From Caldimonas thermodepolymerans (lineage in GTDB: Bacteria; Pseudomonadota; Gammaproteobacteria; Burkholderiales; Burkholderiaceae_C): DNA of 64,000 nucleotides. The stretch spans positions 2,108,001 through 2,172,000 of the forward strand of contig NZ_CP064338.1 in the NCBI RefSeq assembly GCF_015476235.1. Direction: 5' to 3'. A program made the translations under genes and the position numbers. Below are positions 33,618 to 41,930 of this stretch, piece by piece. Under the pieces are notes generated by a model. It did no database searches. It saw nothing but the letters and a program-made list of their open reading frames with translations, and had not been told where the DNA came from. Every line of letters starts with the position of its first letter. Position 1 is the first letter of the stretch.

Positions 33618-36476
33618 TTACTTGGTGAGGATGAAGCCTTTGAGCTTGGCGAACGCCTGCTCCAGCAGCGCCTTCTGCTGCTCCTGGTGCAGGTGCGCGT
33701 AACCGACGGCCGGAGAGGCCGACGCCGGACGGCCGGCGTAGCCGAGGCGCTGGCCTTCGGTCATGTTCTCGTGGATGTAGTGCTGCACGAAGAACCAGGC
33801 GCCCTGATTCTGCGGTTCGTCCTGGCACCACACCAGCTCGGTCGCGTTGGGGTACTTCTTCAGCTCGGCACCGAACGCCTTGTGCGGGAACGGATAGAGC
33901 TGCTCGACCCGGATGATCGCGACGTCGCCGGCCTTCTTCTCCTCGCGCTTCTTGACGAGGTCGTAGTAGACCTTGCCCGAGCAGATGATCACGCGCTTGA
34001 CCTTGGCAGCGTCGATCTCGGCATGGGTCTCGCCGATGACGGTGCGGAACTCGCCCTTGGTGAACTCGGACAGCGGCGAGGTGGCGTCCTTGTTGCGCAG
34101 CAGCGACTTGGGCGTCATCAGCACCAGCGGCTTGCGGAACATGCGCACCATCTGGCGCCGCAGCACATGGAAGATCTGGCTGGCCGTGGTCGGCTGGCAG
34201 ATCTGCATGTTGTTGTCCGCAGCCAGCTGCATGAAGCGCTCCAGGCGCGCCGACGAGTGCTCGGGGCCCTGGCCTTCATAGCCGTGCGGCAGCATCAGCA
34301 CCAGGCCGTTGGCGCGGCCCCACTTGACCTCGCCGGAGGCGATGAACTGGTCGATCACCACCTGGGCGCAGTTCGCGAAGTCGCCGAACTGGGCTTCCCA
34401 GATCACCAGGGTGTTCGGGTCGGCCGAGGCGTAGCCGTACTCGAAGCCCAGCACCGCTTCTTCCGACAGGATGGAGTCGATGACGGTGAACGGGGCCTGG
34501 TTCTCGGCCACGTTCTGCAGCGGGATGTAGGTGCCTTCGTCCCACTTCTCGCGGTTCTGGTCGTGCAGGACCGCATGGCGGTGGGTGAAGGTGCCGCGGC
34601 CGCAGTCCTCGCCGGACAGGCGCACCGGGTAGCCGCTGGCCACCAGCGACGCGAAGGCCAAGTGCTCGCCCATGCCCCAGTCGACGTTGATCTCGCCACG
34701 GCCCATGGCGGCGCGGTCGGCGATGACCTTCTCGACCAGCGGATGCAGCTTGAAGTTGCTGGGGATGGTCGTGATGCGCTCGGCCAGGCGCTTGATCTCC
34801 GCCAGCGGCAGCGCGGTGTCGGCGCTGTCGGTCCACTTCTTGCCGAGGAACGGTGCCCAGTCGACGGCGTACTTGCTCTTGTAGTTGGTCAGGACCGGGT
34901 CGACCGTATGACGGCCGGCGTCCATCGCGGCGCGGTAGGCCTTGACCATCTCGTCCGGCTCCTGCGCCTCGATCACGCCCTGCGCCACCAGCTTGTCGGC
35001 GTACAGCTTGCGCGTGCCGGGGTGCTTGGCGATCTTCTTGTACATCAGCGGCTGGGTCAGCGCAGGGGTGTCCTGCTCGTTGTGGCCCAGCTTGCGGAAG
35101 CAGACGATGTCGACGACGACGTCCTTCTTGAACTCCTGGCGGTAGTCCAGCGCCAGCTGCGTGGCGAACACCACGGCTTCGGGGTCGTCGCCGTTGACGT
35201 GCAGCACCGGCGCCTCGATCATCTTGACGACGTCGGTGCAGTACAGCGTCGAGCGCGCGTCGCGCGGGTCGCTGGTCGTGAAGCCGATCTGGTTGTTGAT
35301 GACGATGTGCAGGGTGCCGCCGGTGTAGTAGCCGCGGGTCTGCGCCAGCGCCAGCGTCTCCATCACGACGCCCTGCCCGGCGAAGGCGGCGTCGCCGTGC
35401 ACCAGCACGGGCAGCACCTGGTCGCCCTTCTTGTCGCCGCGGCGGTCCAGGCGGGCCTTGACCGAGCCTTCGACCACCGGGTTGACGATCTCCAGGTGCG
35501 AGGGGTTGAACGCCAGGCTCAGGTGCACCGGGCCGCCGGGGCTCGAGACGTCGCTCGAGAAGCCCTGGTGGTACTTCACGTCGCCGGCGGGCAGGTCCTC
35601 GGGGGCGGTGTGCTCGAACTCGGCGAACAGGTCCTTGGGCATCTTGCCCAGGGTGTTGACCAGCACGTTCAGGCGGCCGCGGTGGGCCATGCCGATCACG
35701 ATTTCCTGCACGCCCTTGCTGCCGCCGTGCTGGATGACCTCATCCATCGCGGCAATGAAGCTCTCGCCGCCTTCCAGCGAGAACCGCTTCTGGCCGACGT
35801 ACTTGGTGTGCAGGAAGCGCTCCAGGCCTTCGGCCGCGGTCAGGCGCTCCAGGATGTGGCGCTTCTTCTCGGCGGTGAAGGTGGGTTTGGCGCGGGTGCT
35901 TTCGAGCTTTTCCTGCCACCAGCGCTTTTCGGTCGGATCGGTGATGTGCATGAATTCCGCACCGATCGAACCGCAGTAGGTGTCACGCAAGGCCTGCACG
36001 ATCTCGCGCAGGGTCATCTGCTCGGCCTTGGTGAAATAGGTGTTCGTGGCACTGAAAGTGATGTCCATGTCACTTTCAGTGAGGTCGTAGAACGCCGGCT
36101 CCAGCTCGGGGATGCGGGGACGTTCCTGACGCTTGAGGGGATCGAGGTCGGCCCAACGGGCACCGAGGAAACGATAGGCGGCAATCAGCGACTGGACGTG
36201 GACCTGCTTTCGGGCGACGGCCAGGTCGGCGCTGCTGGTCTTGACCGCAAAGGCGTTGGACTTGGCACGCTGCGCGAAGGATTCGATCACCGGCGCGTGG
36301 GGCACGTCACGGGCTTCGGAGCCGTCGACGGCAGGCACGTGCTGCAACGCATCGAAATAGGCTCGCCAGTTTTCCGGCACCGAACCGGGGTTGTCGAGAT
36401 AAGCCTCGTACAACTCCTCGACATAGGGGGCATTACCCCCGAACAGGTACGAAGTCGCCCTGTATTGCTCCATCAT
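33618..36476 (-). CDS. odhA: 2-oxoglutarate dehydrogenase E1 component
   Basis: E1 decarboxylates 2-oxoglutarate with thiamine diphosphate, feeding succinyl groups to E2 in the TCA cycle. The 952-residue protein opens with the conserved SYLFGGNAPYVEELYEAYL, has the active-site His in GMAHRGRLNVL, the ThDP site around HGDAAFAGQGVVMET, and the C-terminal transketolase-like domains. I chose ATG 36476 because AAAGGTGAG lies 7 bases upstream and it gives the MMEQYRATSYLFGG start; an in-frame GTG three codons earlier (36485) is the alternative. sucA is the equivalent symbol. The leader region has several inverted repeats. Confidence 0.97.
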   Translation of the reverse strand: MMEQYRATSYLFGGNAPYVEELYEAYLDNPGSVPENWRAYFDALQHVPAVDGSEARDVPHAPVIESFAQRAKSNAFAVKTSSADLAVARKQVHVQSLIAAYRFLGARWADLDPLKRQERPRIPELEPAFYDLTESDMDITFSATNTYFTKAEQMTLREIVQALRDTYCGSIGAEFMHITDPTEKRWWQEKLESTRAKPTFTAEKKRHILERLTAAEGLERFLHTKYVGQKRFSLEGGESFIAAMDEVIQHGGSKGVQEIVIGMAHRGRLNVLVNTLGKMPKDLFAEFEHTAPEDLPAGDVKYHQGFSSDVSSPGGPVHLSLAFNPSHLEIVNPVVEGSVKARLDRRGDKKGDQVLPVLVHGDAAFAGQGVVMETLALAQTRGYYTGGTLHIVINNQIGFTTSDPRDARSTLYCTDVVKMIEAPVLHVNGDDPEAVVFATQLALDYRQEFKKDVVVDIVCFRKLGHNEQDTPALTQPLMYKKIAKHPGTRKLYADKLVAQGVIEAQEPDEMVKAYRAAMDAGRHTVDPVLTNYKSKYAVDWAPFLGKKWTDSADTALPLAEIKRLAERITTIPSNFKLHPLVEKVIADRAAMGRGEINVDWGMGEHLAFASLVASGYPVRLSGEDCGRGTFTHRHAVLHDQNREKWDEGTYIPLQNVAENQAPFTVIDSILSEEAVLGFEYGYASADPNTLVIWEAQFGDFANCAQVVIDQFIASGEVKWGRANGLVLMLPHGYEGQGPEHSSARLERFMQLAADNNMQICQPTTASQIFHVLRRQMVRMFRKPLVLMTPKSLLRNKDATSPLSEFTKGEFRTVIGETHAEIDAAKVKRVIICSGKVYYDLVKKREEKKAGDVAIIRVEQLYPFPHKAFGAELKKYPNATELVWCQDEPQNQGAWFFVQHYIHENMTEGQRLGYAGRPASASPAVGYAHLHQEQQKALLEQAFAKLKGFILTK

Positions 36477-36492
36477 TTCGCTCACCTTTCAT

Positions 36493-36603
36493 CCTGGTTT
36501 CCAGGACTGTGGCTGGTTGAACAACCTTCCGCGACACGGCTTGACCGGTTGGCGGATTGCGACCCGCCTTTACTTCTGGGTTCAGGGCAGAAACCAGTAA
36601 AGG
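36493..36603 (-). promoter_or_regulatory. Cluster of inverted repeats in the odhA leader
   Basis: Three inverted repeats lie within 111 bases upstream of odhA: CCTGG-TTT-CCAGG (36493-36505), GGTTG-AA-CAACC (36515-36526), and arms CCTTTACT (36567-36574) and AGTAAAGG (36596-36603) 21 bases apart. They could be hairpins in the leader RNA or protein-binding sites; no -10/-35 pair is convincing here. The rest of the gap to 36735 shows nothing else. Confidence 0.35.
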
Positions 36604-36735
36604 GGACGGGAAGGACCTGAGTCAGGGATGCGACTCTATCACCGATGGAATCATGGCGTCATGCGAGTTGTGCATACGCTGTCACGCAGCCATGGTCTTC
36701 CCGTGGAGCAAAGGGGTTTGAAAGCGGAACAGGAA

Positions 36736-36996
36736 TCAGGGATTCGCAGGGGATGAAACCGGAGTGGCCGGCGCGTCCTGCGACCTGTCGCGTCTGGGCA
36801 ACGACATCGTGCCACCCACGCCGACGCCCACCCCGCCGCGGCCGACGCCGACCGAGCCGCCGATGGTGCCGTCGGAGCCGACCGACACCCCCACGCCGCC
36901 GATGCCCACGGGCACGGCCACCCCGACCCGCGCACCGGTGCAGCCGGCCGCGAACACCGCACAAGAAGAAGCAAGCAACAGGGAAACGAAGCGCAT
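36736..36996 (-). CDS. Small Gly/Val-rich lipoprotein, unknown function
   Basis: An 86-residue protein with a good lipoprotein signal (MRFVSLLLASSCAVFAAGC, Cys at 19) and a mature part made mostly of Gly and Val in short repeats of the form GVGV, GGVGVSVG and GVGVGVGG, then a charged and Pro/Ala-rich end. The signal peptide and the strict alternation suggest a real exported protein that could form beta structure, but the composition also fits a chance open frame in GC-rich DNA. ATG 36996 is preferred over GTG 37005. Its neighbours (odhA, soxZ) give no functional hint. Confidence 0.6.
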   Translation of the reverse strand: MRFVSLLLASSCAVFAAGCTGARVGVAVPVGIGGVGVSVGSDGTIGGSVGVGRGGVGVGVGGTMSLPRRDRSQDAPATPVSSPANP

Positions 36997-37069
36997 GGGC
37001 CCCACTCTAGGGCAAACCGGCGCCGGCCGGCATCTCCCCGCACGGCGGCGGGTCTCGCCGGGCGCCGGG

Positions 37070-37381
37070 TCAGGCGATGGTGACCTCGTCGGTGCGCTGG
37101 TCGCCCCTGTTGTCGGTCCAGCTGATGGAGAGCTTGTCGCCGGCCTTGCCGCCGGCGAAGCTGAACTGCAGGTAGGGGTTCTTGGACACGGCCGGGCCCC
37201 ATTGGGCGGTCAGCACGACCCGGTCGTTGTGACGCGCCGTCACCTCCTGGATGAACCAGGCAGGGATGACCTGGCCCGACGCATCCTTGCGCTGGCCGCT
37301 TTCCATCTCGTGCGCCATCAGCACACGCACCGTCACCTTGTCACCCTGCACCTGGGTGCGGATGCGCATGGGATCTGCCAT
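37070..37381 (-). CDS. soxZ: Thiosulfate-oxidation carrier subunit SoxZ
   Basis: SoxZ dimerises with SoxY, which carries sulfur intermediates during thiosulfate oxidation in the periplasm. The 103-residue protein has the family's immunoglobulin-like pattern: MRIRTQVQGDKVTVRVLMAH, then MESGQRKD, the IPAWFIQEV strand and WGPAVSKNPYLQFSF near the middle. It has no signal peptide of its own, as is normal, since it travels with SoxY. It starts 32 bases after the soxY stop. No soxA, soxX, soxB or soxCD is in the window. Confidence 0.93.
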   Translation of the reverse strand: MADPMRIRTQVQGDKVTVRVLMAHEMESGQRKDASGQVIPAWFIQEVTARHNDRVVLTAQWGPAVSKNPYLQFSFAGGKAGDKLSISWTDNRGDQRTDEVTIA

Positions 37382-37413
37382 CTCGATACTCCTCGTCTGC
37401 CGTCGGGTGGCCG

Positions 37414-37875
37414 TCAAGCGCCGCAGCCGCCCAGGGTCACCGTGACTTCCCGGGCCGCGAAATAGAACCGGTCGCCGGCCTGGACCAGGGCGTAGACGGT
37501 GGACGTCTGGCTCATCTTGATGTTGAAGGCGACGTTGGGTTCGGTGCCGGCGGGGATGTCGAACAGCGCCGCCAGCGTATTGGGGTTCTTGTCGACCAGC
37601 AGGGCCAGGCGCGTGGCGCCCGGCAGGGTGGTGGACACGCCCACGCGCACCACGTTGCCGTTCTCGGCGATCTCCGGCGCATGCAGCCGCACGTCCGGGC
37701 TTTCGACCGGCGCGGCGCCGCCCAACGCCTTCACCACCTCGGCCAGCCCCTTGGCATCGAACGCACTCTTGTTCCAGGCCGCCTGGGCGGCCGCAGGCAG
37801 CAGCCCGGCCGACGCGGCCAGGCCCAGAACCGCCATGCTGGCGCTCGTGTGCAGAAACTGCCTGCGGTTACCCAT
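37414..37875 (-). CDS. soxY: Thiosulfate-oxidation carrier protein SoxY
   Basis: SoxY holds sulfur intermediates on a cysteine at its flexible C terminus while Sox enzymes act on them. The 153-residue protein has a twin-arginine signal (NRRQFLHTSASMAVLGLA) for folded export and ends in GGCGA, which supplies the carrier Cys; the usual ending is GGCGG, so the last residue differs. The core strands (VESPDVRLHAPEIAENGNVV, GATRLALLVDKNPNTLAA) match the family. I chose ATG 37875 to give the standard signal. With soxZ it forms an isolated two-gene unit. Confidence 0.93.
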   Translation of the reverse strand: MGNRRQFLHTSASMAVLGLAASAGLLPAAAQAAWNKSAFDAKGLAEVVKALGGAAPVESPDVRLHAPEIAENGNVVRVGVSTTLPGATRLALLVDKNPNTLAALFDIPAGTEPNVAFNIKMSQTSTVYALVQAGDRFYFAAREVTVTLGGCGA

Positions 37876-38050
37876 CGCGATCCACCTCCGACATCCATGC
37901 GAAACCCGTGAGGGCGGCACCATGCCGCCACACCGACAACCGGCCACGGCAGGGCGCTATTGTCCGCCAGGTGTCCCTGCCCTGCCCGCGCCGCGCCGCG
38001 AGGCCCACGACCGCAAAGGGTCTCCACGCAGGGAGGCGGCAAGGCCCGCT

Positions 38051-40492
38051 TCAGCCGGGCAGCGCCAAGTCGTCCGCGGCGCCGGCAGGCAGCGCCTCGC
38101 GCTCGAGCAGCGCGTCGAAGGCCGCGCTTTCGACCGCAGGCGAGAACAGGAAGCCCTGGAACTCGTCGCAGCCGGCCTGCAGCAGGAACTGCCGCTGCGC
38201 CTCGGTCTCGACCCCTTCGGCGATCAGCGACAGGCGCAGCGCCCGCGCCAGGTAGACGATCGAGCGCACGATGCCGGCATCGCTCTCGTCGGCCGGCAGG
38301 CCCTGGATGAAGGAACGGTCGATCTTGAGCTTGCGCAGCGGAAAGCGCTTCAGGTAGCCGAGGCTCGAGTAGCCGGTGCCGAAGTCGTCGATCGCCAGGC
38401 GCACCCCCAGCGCGGCAAGCGCGTTCAGGCGCAGCAGGGCCTCGTCGGCATCCTGGATCAGGATGGACTCGGTCAGTTCCAGCTCCAGGTTGCGCGCCGG
38501 CAGGCCGGCGGCCGCGATGATCGCCGCGACCCGCTCGACGAAGTTGCTGCGCTGGAACTGCACCGCCGAGACGTTGACCGCCACCACCAGGTCCAGGCCG
38601 CGCCGGTGCCACTGCGCCGCCTGGCGCACTGCCTCGGTCAGCACCCATTCGCCCAGCGGCACGATGAAGCCGCTTTCCTCGGCCACCTGGATGAAGCGCG
38701 CCGGCGACAGCTCGCCCAGCTCCTCGTCGTGCCAGCGCACCAGCGCCTCGGCGCCGACGATGGCCCCGGTGCGGATGTCGACCTGGGGCTGGTAGTGCAG
38801 CCGGAAGCCGCCGCGCGCGAGCGCCTGGCGCATGGCCTGGTCGATCTTCATGCGCGACAGCAGGTCCACGTTCATCTGCGGCTGGTAGAAGCGGAAGCCG
38901 GCGCGGCCGCGCTCCTTGACGCGGTACATCGCGGCATCGGCGTTCTTGATCAGGTCTTCGAGCGTGGCACCGTCGTTCGGGTGCAGCGCGATGCCGATGC
39001 TGCAGGTGACGGTGAAGCTCATGTCGTCCAGCACCAGCGGCTCGTTCAGCGCAGCGAGCACCCGGCGCGCGGCCAGCTCCGCCCCGCGCGCGTCGGCCTG
39101 GTGGATCAGCAGGACGAACTCGTCGCCGCCCAGGCGCGCGACGGTGTCGACCTCGCGCACGCAGGAGCGGATGCGGTGCGCCACCTCGACCAGCACCCGG
39201 TCGCCGAACGGGTGGCCGAGCGAATCGTTGATGTGCTTGAAGCGGTCCAGGTCGACCGACAGCACCGCGAACGGCTGGTTGTCGCGCCGTGCCAGCGCGA
39301 GCGCGAACTCGGTGCGTTCGGACAGCACCTGGCGGTTGGGCAACCCGGTCAGCGCGTCGGTGTACGCCAGCTCCTCGATGCGCTGCTTGGCGGCGAGCTT
39401 GTCGGCCAGGTCCTTGACGAAGGCGATGTAGTGCAGCGTCCGTCCGGCCTCGTCGGGCAGCCGCACCAGCGCGACGTGGCACGGGCCGCCCTCGCCCTGC
39501 TGGCGGAAGTGGTGCAGCTCGCCCTCCCAGTGCCCGTGGACATCGAGCCGCTCGCGCACGCGCGCGATCGTGTCGCCGCCGTCACCGTCGGTCAGCAGCT
39601 CGCGCAGGGAGCGGCCCACCAGGGCCTGCCGCGAACAGCCGGTCAGGCGCTCGCAGCTGGGGTTGGCGGCGACCACGCGGCCCGAAGCATCGGTGACGAT
39701 GATGGCGTCCAGGCTGGCCTCGAACACCTTGGCCGCCAGCTGCAGGCGCGACTCGTCGGCCAGCCGCTGCGTGATGTCGCGGAACGAGTACACGCGCCCG
39801 ATCGGCTTGCCGCGGCTGTATTGCGGCAGCGTGTTGCGCTCCAGCACCTTGCCCGAGCGCAGCACCAGCGTGTCGGTCGCCTCCATCAGCGGCTCGCGCG
39901 CGATCACCTGCAGGCGCTGCTCGTAGGCCGGGCCGTCGATCACGCTGTGCGACATCCAGGCGTACACCGCGTCGTCGTCGCGCCGCGTCAGCAGGCTGCG
40001 CGGCAGGCCCCAGAGTTCCGCGAAGCGCTGGTTGTAGCCGCGGATCGCGCCGTGCAGGTCCACCGCCAGGATGCCGTCGGCGGTGGATTCCAGCGTGGCG
40101 CGCAGCTCGGCGACGAGCTTCTCCAGCGCGTCCTGCGCCTCCTGCTGCTCGCTGCGGTCGCGCAGCGCCACCATGTAGGCCGACCACGCCGGCGGGATGC
40201 GCACGCGGCAGATGCGCCGCTCGACCGGCACGGTGCGACCGTCGGCGCGCCGCACCAGCGTCTCGGACAGGATGCGGTCGCACAGGCCCGCGGCGGCGTC
40301 TTCCCAGAACGCCTGGTCCTCGGGCGTGTCGATCAGCTCCACCGCGGACCGCCCGCACAGGGCACCGGACGGCACCCCCAGCAGCGCCTCGGCGGCGGGG
40401 TTGGCGGCGACCACGCGCAGGTCGATCGGATCGACCAGCCAGACCGCCTCCAGCATGCCGTCCAGCAGCGGTTGCAGGTGCACGGGCGTCAT
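38051..40492 (-). CDS. PAS-GGDEF-EAL cyclic-di-GMP signalling protein
   Basis: An 813-residue cytosolic protein with three PAS-type sensor domains (about 8-115, 128-240 and 252-365), a GGDEF diguanylate cyclase domain with an intact GGDEF at 455-459 and a GGDEF-type PNRQVL start, and an EAL phosphodiesterase domain with EAL at 582-584, ELTES, and DDFGTGYSSLGYL. Both catalytic motif sets look intact, so synthesis and breakdown of cyclic-di-GMP are both possible. No membrane segment is visible. Start ATG 40492 overlaps the HD-GYP gene stop as ATGA, implying joint production. Confidence 0.95.
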   Translation of the reverse strand: MTPVHLQPLLDGMLEAVWLVDPIDLRVVAANPAAEALLGVPSGALCGRSAVELIDTPEDQAFWEDAAAGLCDRILSETLVRRADGRTVPVERRICRVRIPPAWSAYMVALRDRSEQQEAQDALEKLVAELRATLESTADGILAVDLHGAIRGYNQRFAELWGLPRSLLTRRDDDAVYAWMSHSVIDGPAYEQRLQVIAREPLMEATDTLVLRSGKVLERNTLPQYSRGKPIGRVYSFRDITQRLADESRLQLAAKVFEASLDAIIVTDASGRVVAANPSCERLTGCSRQALVGRSLRELLTDGDGGDTIARVRERLDVHGHWEGELHHFRQQGEGGPCHVALVRLPDEAGRTLHYIAFVKDLADKLAAKQRIEELAYTDALTGLPNRQVLSERTEFALALARRDNQPFAVLSVDLDRFKHINDSLGHPFGDRVLVEVAHRIRSCVREVDTVARLGGDEFVLLIHQADARGAELAARRVLAALNEPLVLDDMSFTVTCSIGIALHPNDGATLEDLIKNADAAMYRVKERGRAGFRFYQPQMNVDLLSRMKIDQAMRQALARGGFRLHYQPQVDIRTGAIVGAEALVRWHDEELGELSPARFIQVAEESGFIVPLGEWVLTEAVRQAAQWHRRGLDLVVAVNVSAVQFQRSNFVERVAAIIAAAGLPARNLELELTESILIQDADEALLRLNALAALGVRLAIDDFGTGYSSLGYLKRFPLRKLKIDRSFIQGLPADESDAGIVRSIVYLARALRLSLIAEGVETEAQRQFLLQAGCDEFQGFLFSPAVESAAFDALLEREALPAGAADDLALPG

Positions 40493-41781
40493 GCGAGCAG
40501 CCCCTTCCCTTGCCCGCCCTCGACGTCGCGGGCGCGCTCGAAGAAGTAGCACATGCGCGGCCGCGGCGAGAGGTAGTCCAGCGCGGCCTTGGGCAGCTGC
40601 TGCGGCTTGAAGCTGCGCCGGATGCCCAGTGCCGGCTCCTGCTCGAGGTCGAGCACCAGCGCTTCCTCGCGCGGCACGCGCACGTCGTGCACGAGGACGC
40701 GTGGCTTGAGCGGCCGCGCCGCGTTGACCGACACCACCATCGCATGGCGGTCGTCGGTCAGCTGCACCACCGAGCCCGGCGGGTAGACGCCCATCAGACG
40801 GATGAAGCTGTTGAGCAGCGCCTCGTCGAAGCGCGACTTCATCTGGGCGAACATCAGCGACAGCGCCTCGTGCGGCGTCAGGGCCTTGAGCGGGTTGAGC
40901 GGGTTGCAGAGGTTGTCGTAGCGGTTGACCATCGCGACGATGCGCGCCAGGCGATGGATGCGCTCGCCGGGCAGGCGCTGCGGAAAGCCGCTGCCGTCCG
41001 CGTGTTCGTGGTGCTGGCCGATCACCAGCATCGCGCCGGGACCGAGTTGCATCCGGCGCGCCAGCTCCACGCCGCGCGCGAGGTGCTCCTGGTAGTACTG
41101 GAACTCGGCCAGCGTGAAGTGCTCGTCCTTGACGCGCACCCGGTCGGGCAGGTCGATCTTGCCGATGTCGTGCAGCAGCGCCCCCACCCCCAGCTCGAGC
41201 AGCTCGGCATCCGGCAGCCGGATCGCGCGCCCCAGCAGCAGCGAGATCACCGTGACGTTGACGCTGTGGCAGCCGGCACGATCCCCCGCGCCTTCGCTGA
41301 GCAGCCGGATGCAGTTGTCGTGCGTGCCCTCCATCGCGTCGAGGAAGCCGCGGATCAGCGCCTGCGAGGCCTCGCGGGCCTCGTCCGGCCGCGCGTGCAC
41401 CTGGTCGAGGGCCTGCCGGAAGGTGCGGGTGGCCTGGGCGTAGTAGCGCTCGCAGCGCGCCAGGCTCGCGGCCTGCGCGGCCAGCAGCTCGCGGCGCTGC
41501 CGGCGCGCCTCGGCCTCCTCCGCGGCCTCGCCCCCGGCCGGACCGGACGCCGGCCGCCGGGCGGCGCGCCACGCGGACAGCACCGCCGGATCGCTGCGCA
41601 GCGGATCCCAGCGGACGCGCTCCACCCCCAGGCTGCGCAGCGTGTCGATCTGGGCCTGAGAACCGATGCGGAAGCTGTTCAGCGCGAAGGGATGGTCCAG
41701 CCACCCCAGGTCGAGATGCACATGCATCCCGATCCGGAGATCCTGCACTGTCACGTAGGGGGAAGTACTGCCGTCGTTCAT
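40489..41781 (-). CDS. HD-GYP domain phosphodiesterase with N-terminal DUF3391
   Basis: A 430-residue protein that probably hydrolyses cyclic-di-GMP. Residues 1-100 resemble the DUF3391 domain seen before HD-GYP proteins. The HD core has HDIGK at 204-208, and the family motif is HHEHADGSGFP at about 257-267, with Phe in place of Tyr in GYP; that substitution is found in active members but reduces certainty. The C-terminal part (VVQLTDDRHAMVV) is beta-rich. It overlaps the PAS-GGDEF-EAL gene by 4 bases, giving one unit for turnover of the same messenger. Confidence 0.9.
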   Translation of the reverse strand: MNDGSTSPYVTVQDLRIGMHVHLDLGWLDHPFALNSFRIGSQAQIDTLRSLGVERVRWDPLRSDPAVLSAWRAARRPASGPAGGEAAEEAEARRQRRELLAAQAASLARCERYYAQATRTFRQALDQVHARPDEAREASQALIRGFLDAMEGTHDNCIRLLSEGAGDRAGCHSVNVTVISLLLGRAIRLPDAELLELGVGALLHDIGKIDLPDRVRVKDEHFTLAEFQYYQEHLARGVELARRMQLGPGAMLVIGQHHEHADGSGFPQRLPGERIHRLARIVAMVNRYDNLCNPLNPLKALTPHEALSLMFAQMKSRFDEALLNSFIRLMGVYPPGSVVQLTDDRHAMVVSVNAARPLKPRVLVHDVRVPREEALVLDLEQEPALGIRRSFKPQQLPKAALDYLSPRPRMCYFFERARDVEGGQGKGLLA

Positions 41782-41930
41782 CCGTACCCGGCCGGTCGCG
41801 ACATGCGACCGGCCTTCCGGAAGATCGGCATCATGCGGGAGATCTTGAGCGGGGCAAGCCCGTCAGAACCGACAGCTTGCCAGGCCGGCGCGGAGCCCCC
41901 TGCCCGCCGCGCGCCCGCCCCGGGGGAACG

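Noticed and set aside
33687-36620. A long open frame opposite odhA
   Set aside because: In DNA this rich in G and C the antisense strand of a biased coding sequence rarely contains stop codons. The product is a His/Val/Leu/Asp/Gln/Arg-rich composition with no motif, and odhA itself is clearly coding.
37499-40549. Very long frames opposite soxY and the GGDEF-EAL gene, and similar ones opposite hisS-ispG and the RND pump genes
   Set aside because: Same reason: a by-product of codon bias, with no domain, signal or ribosome binding site.
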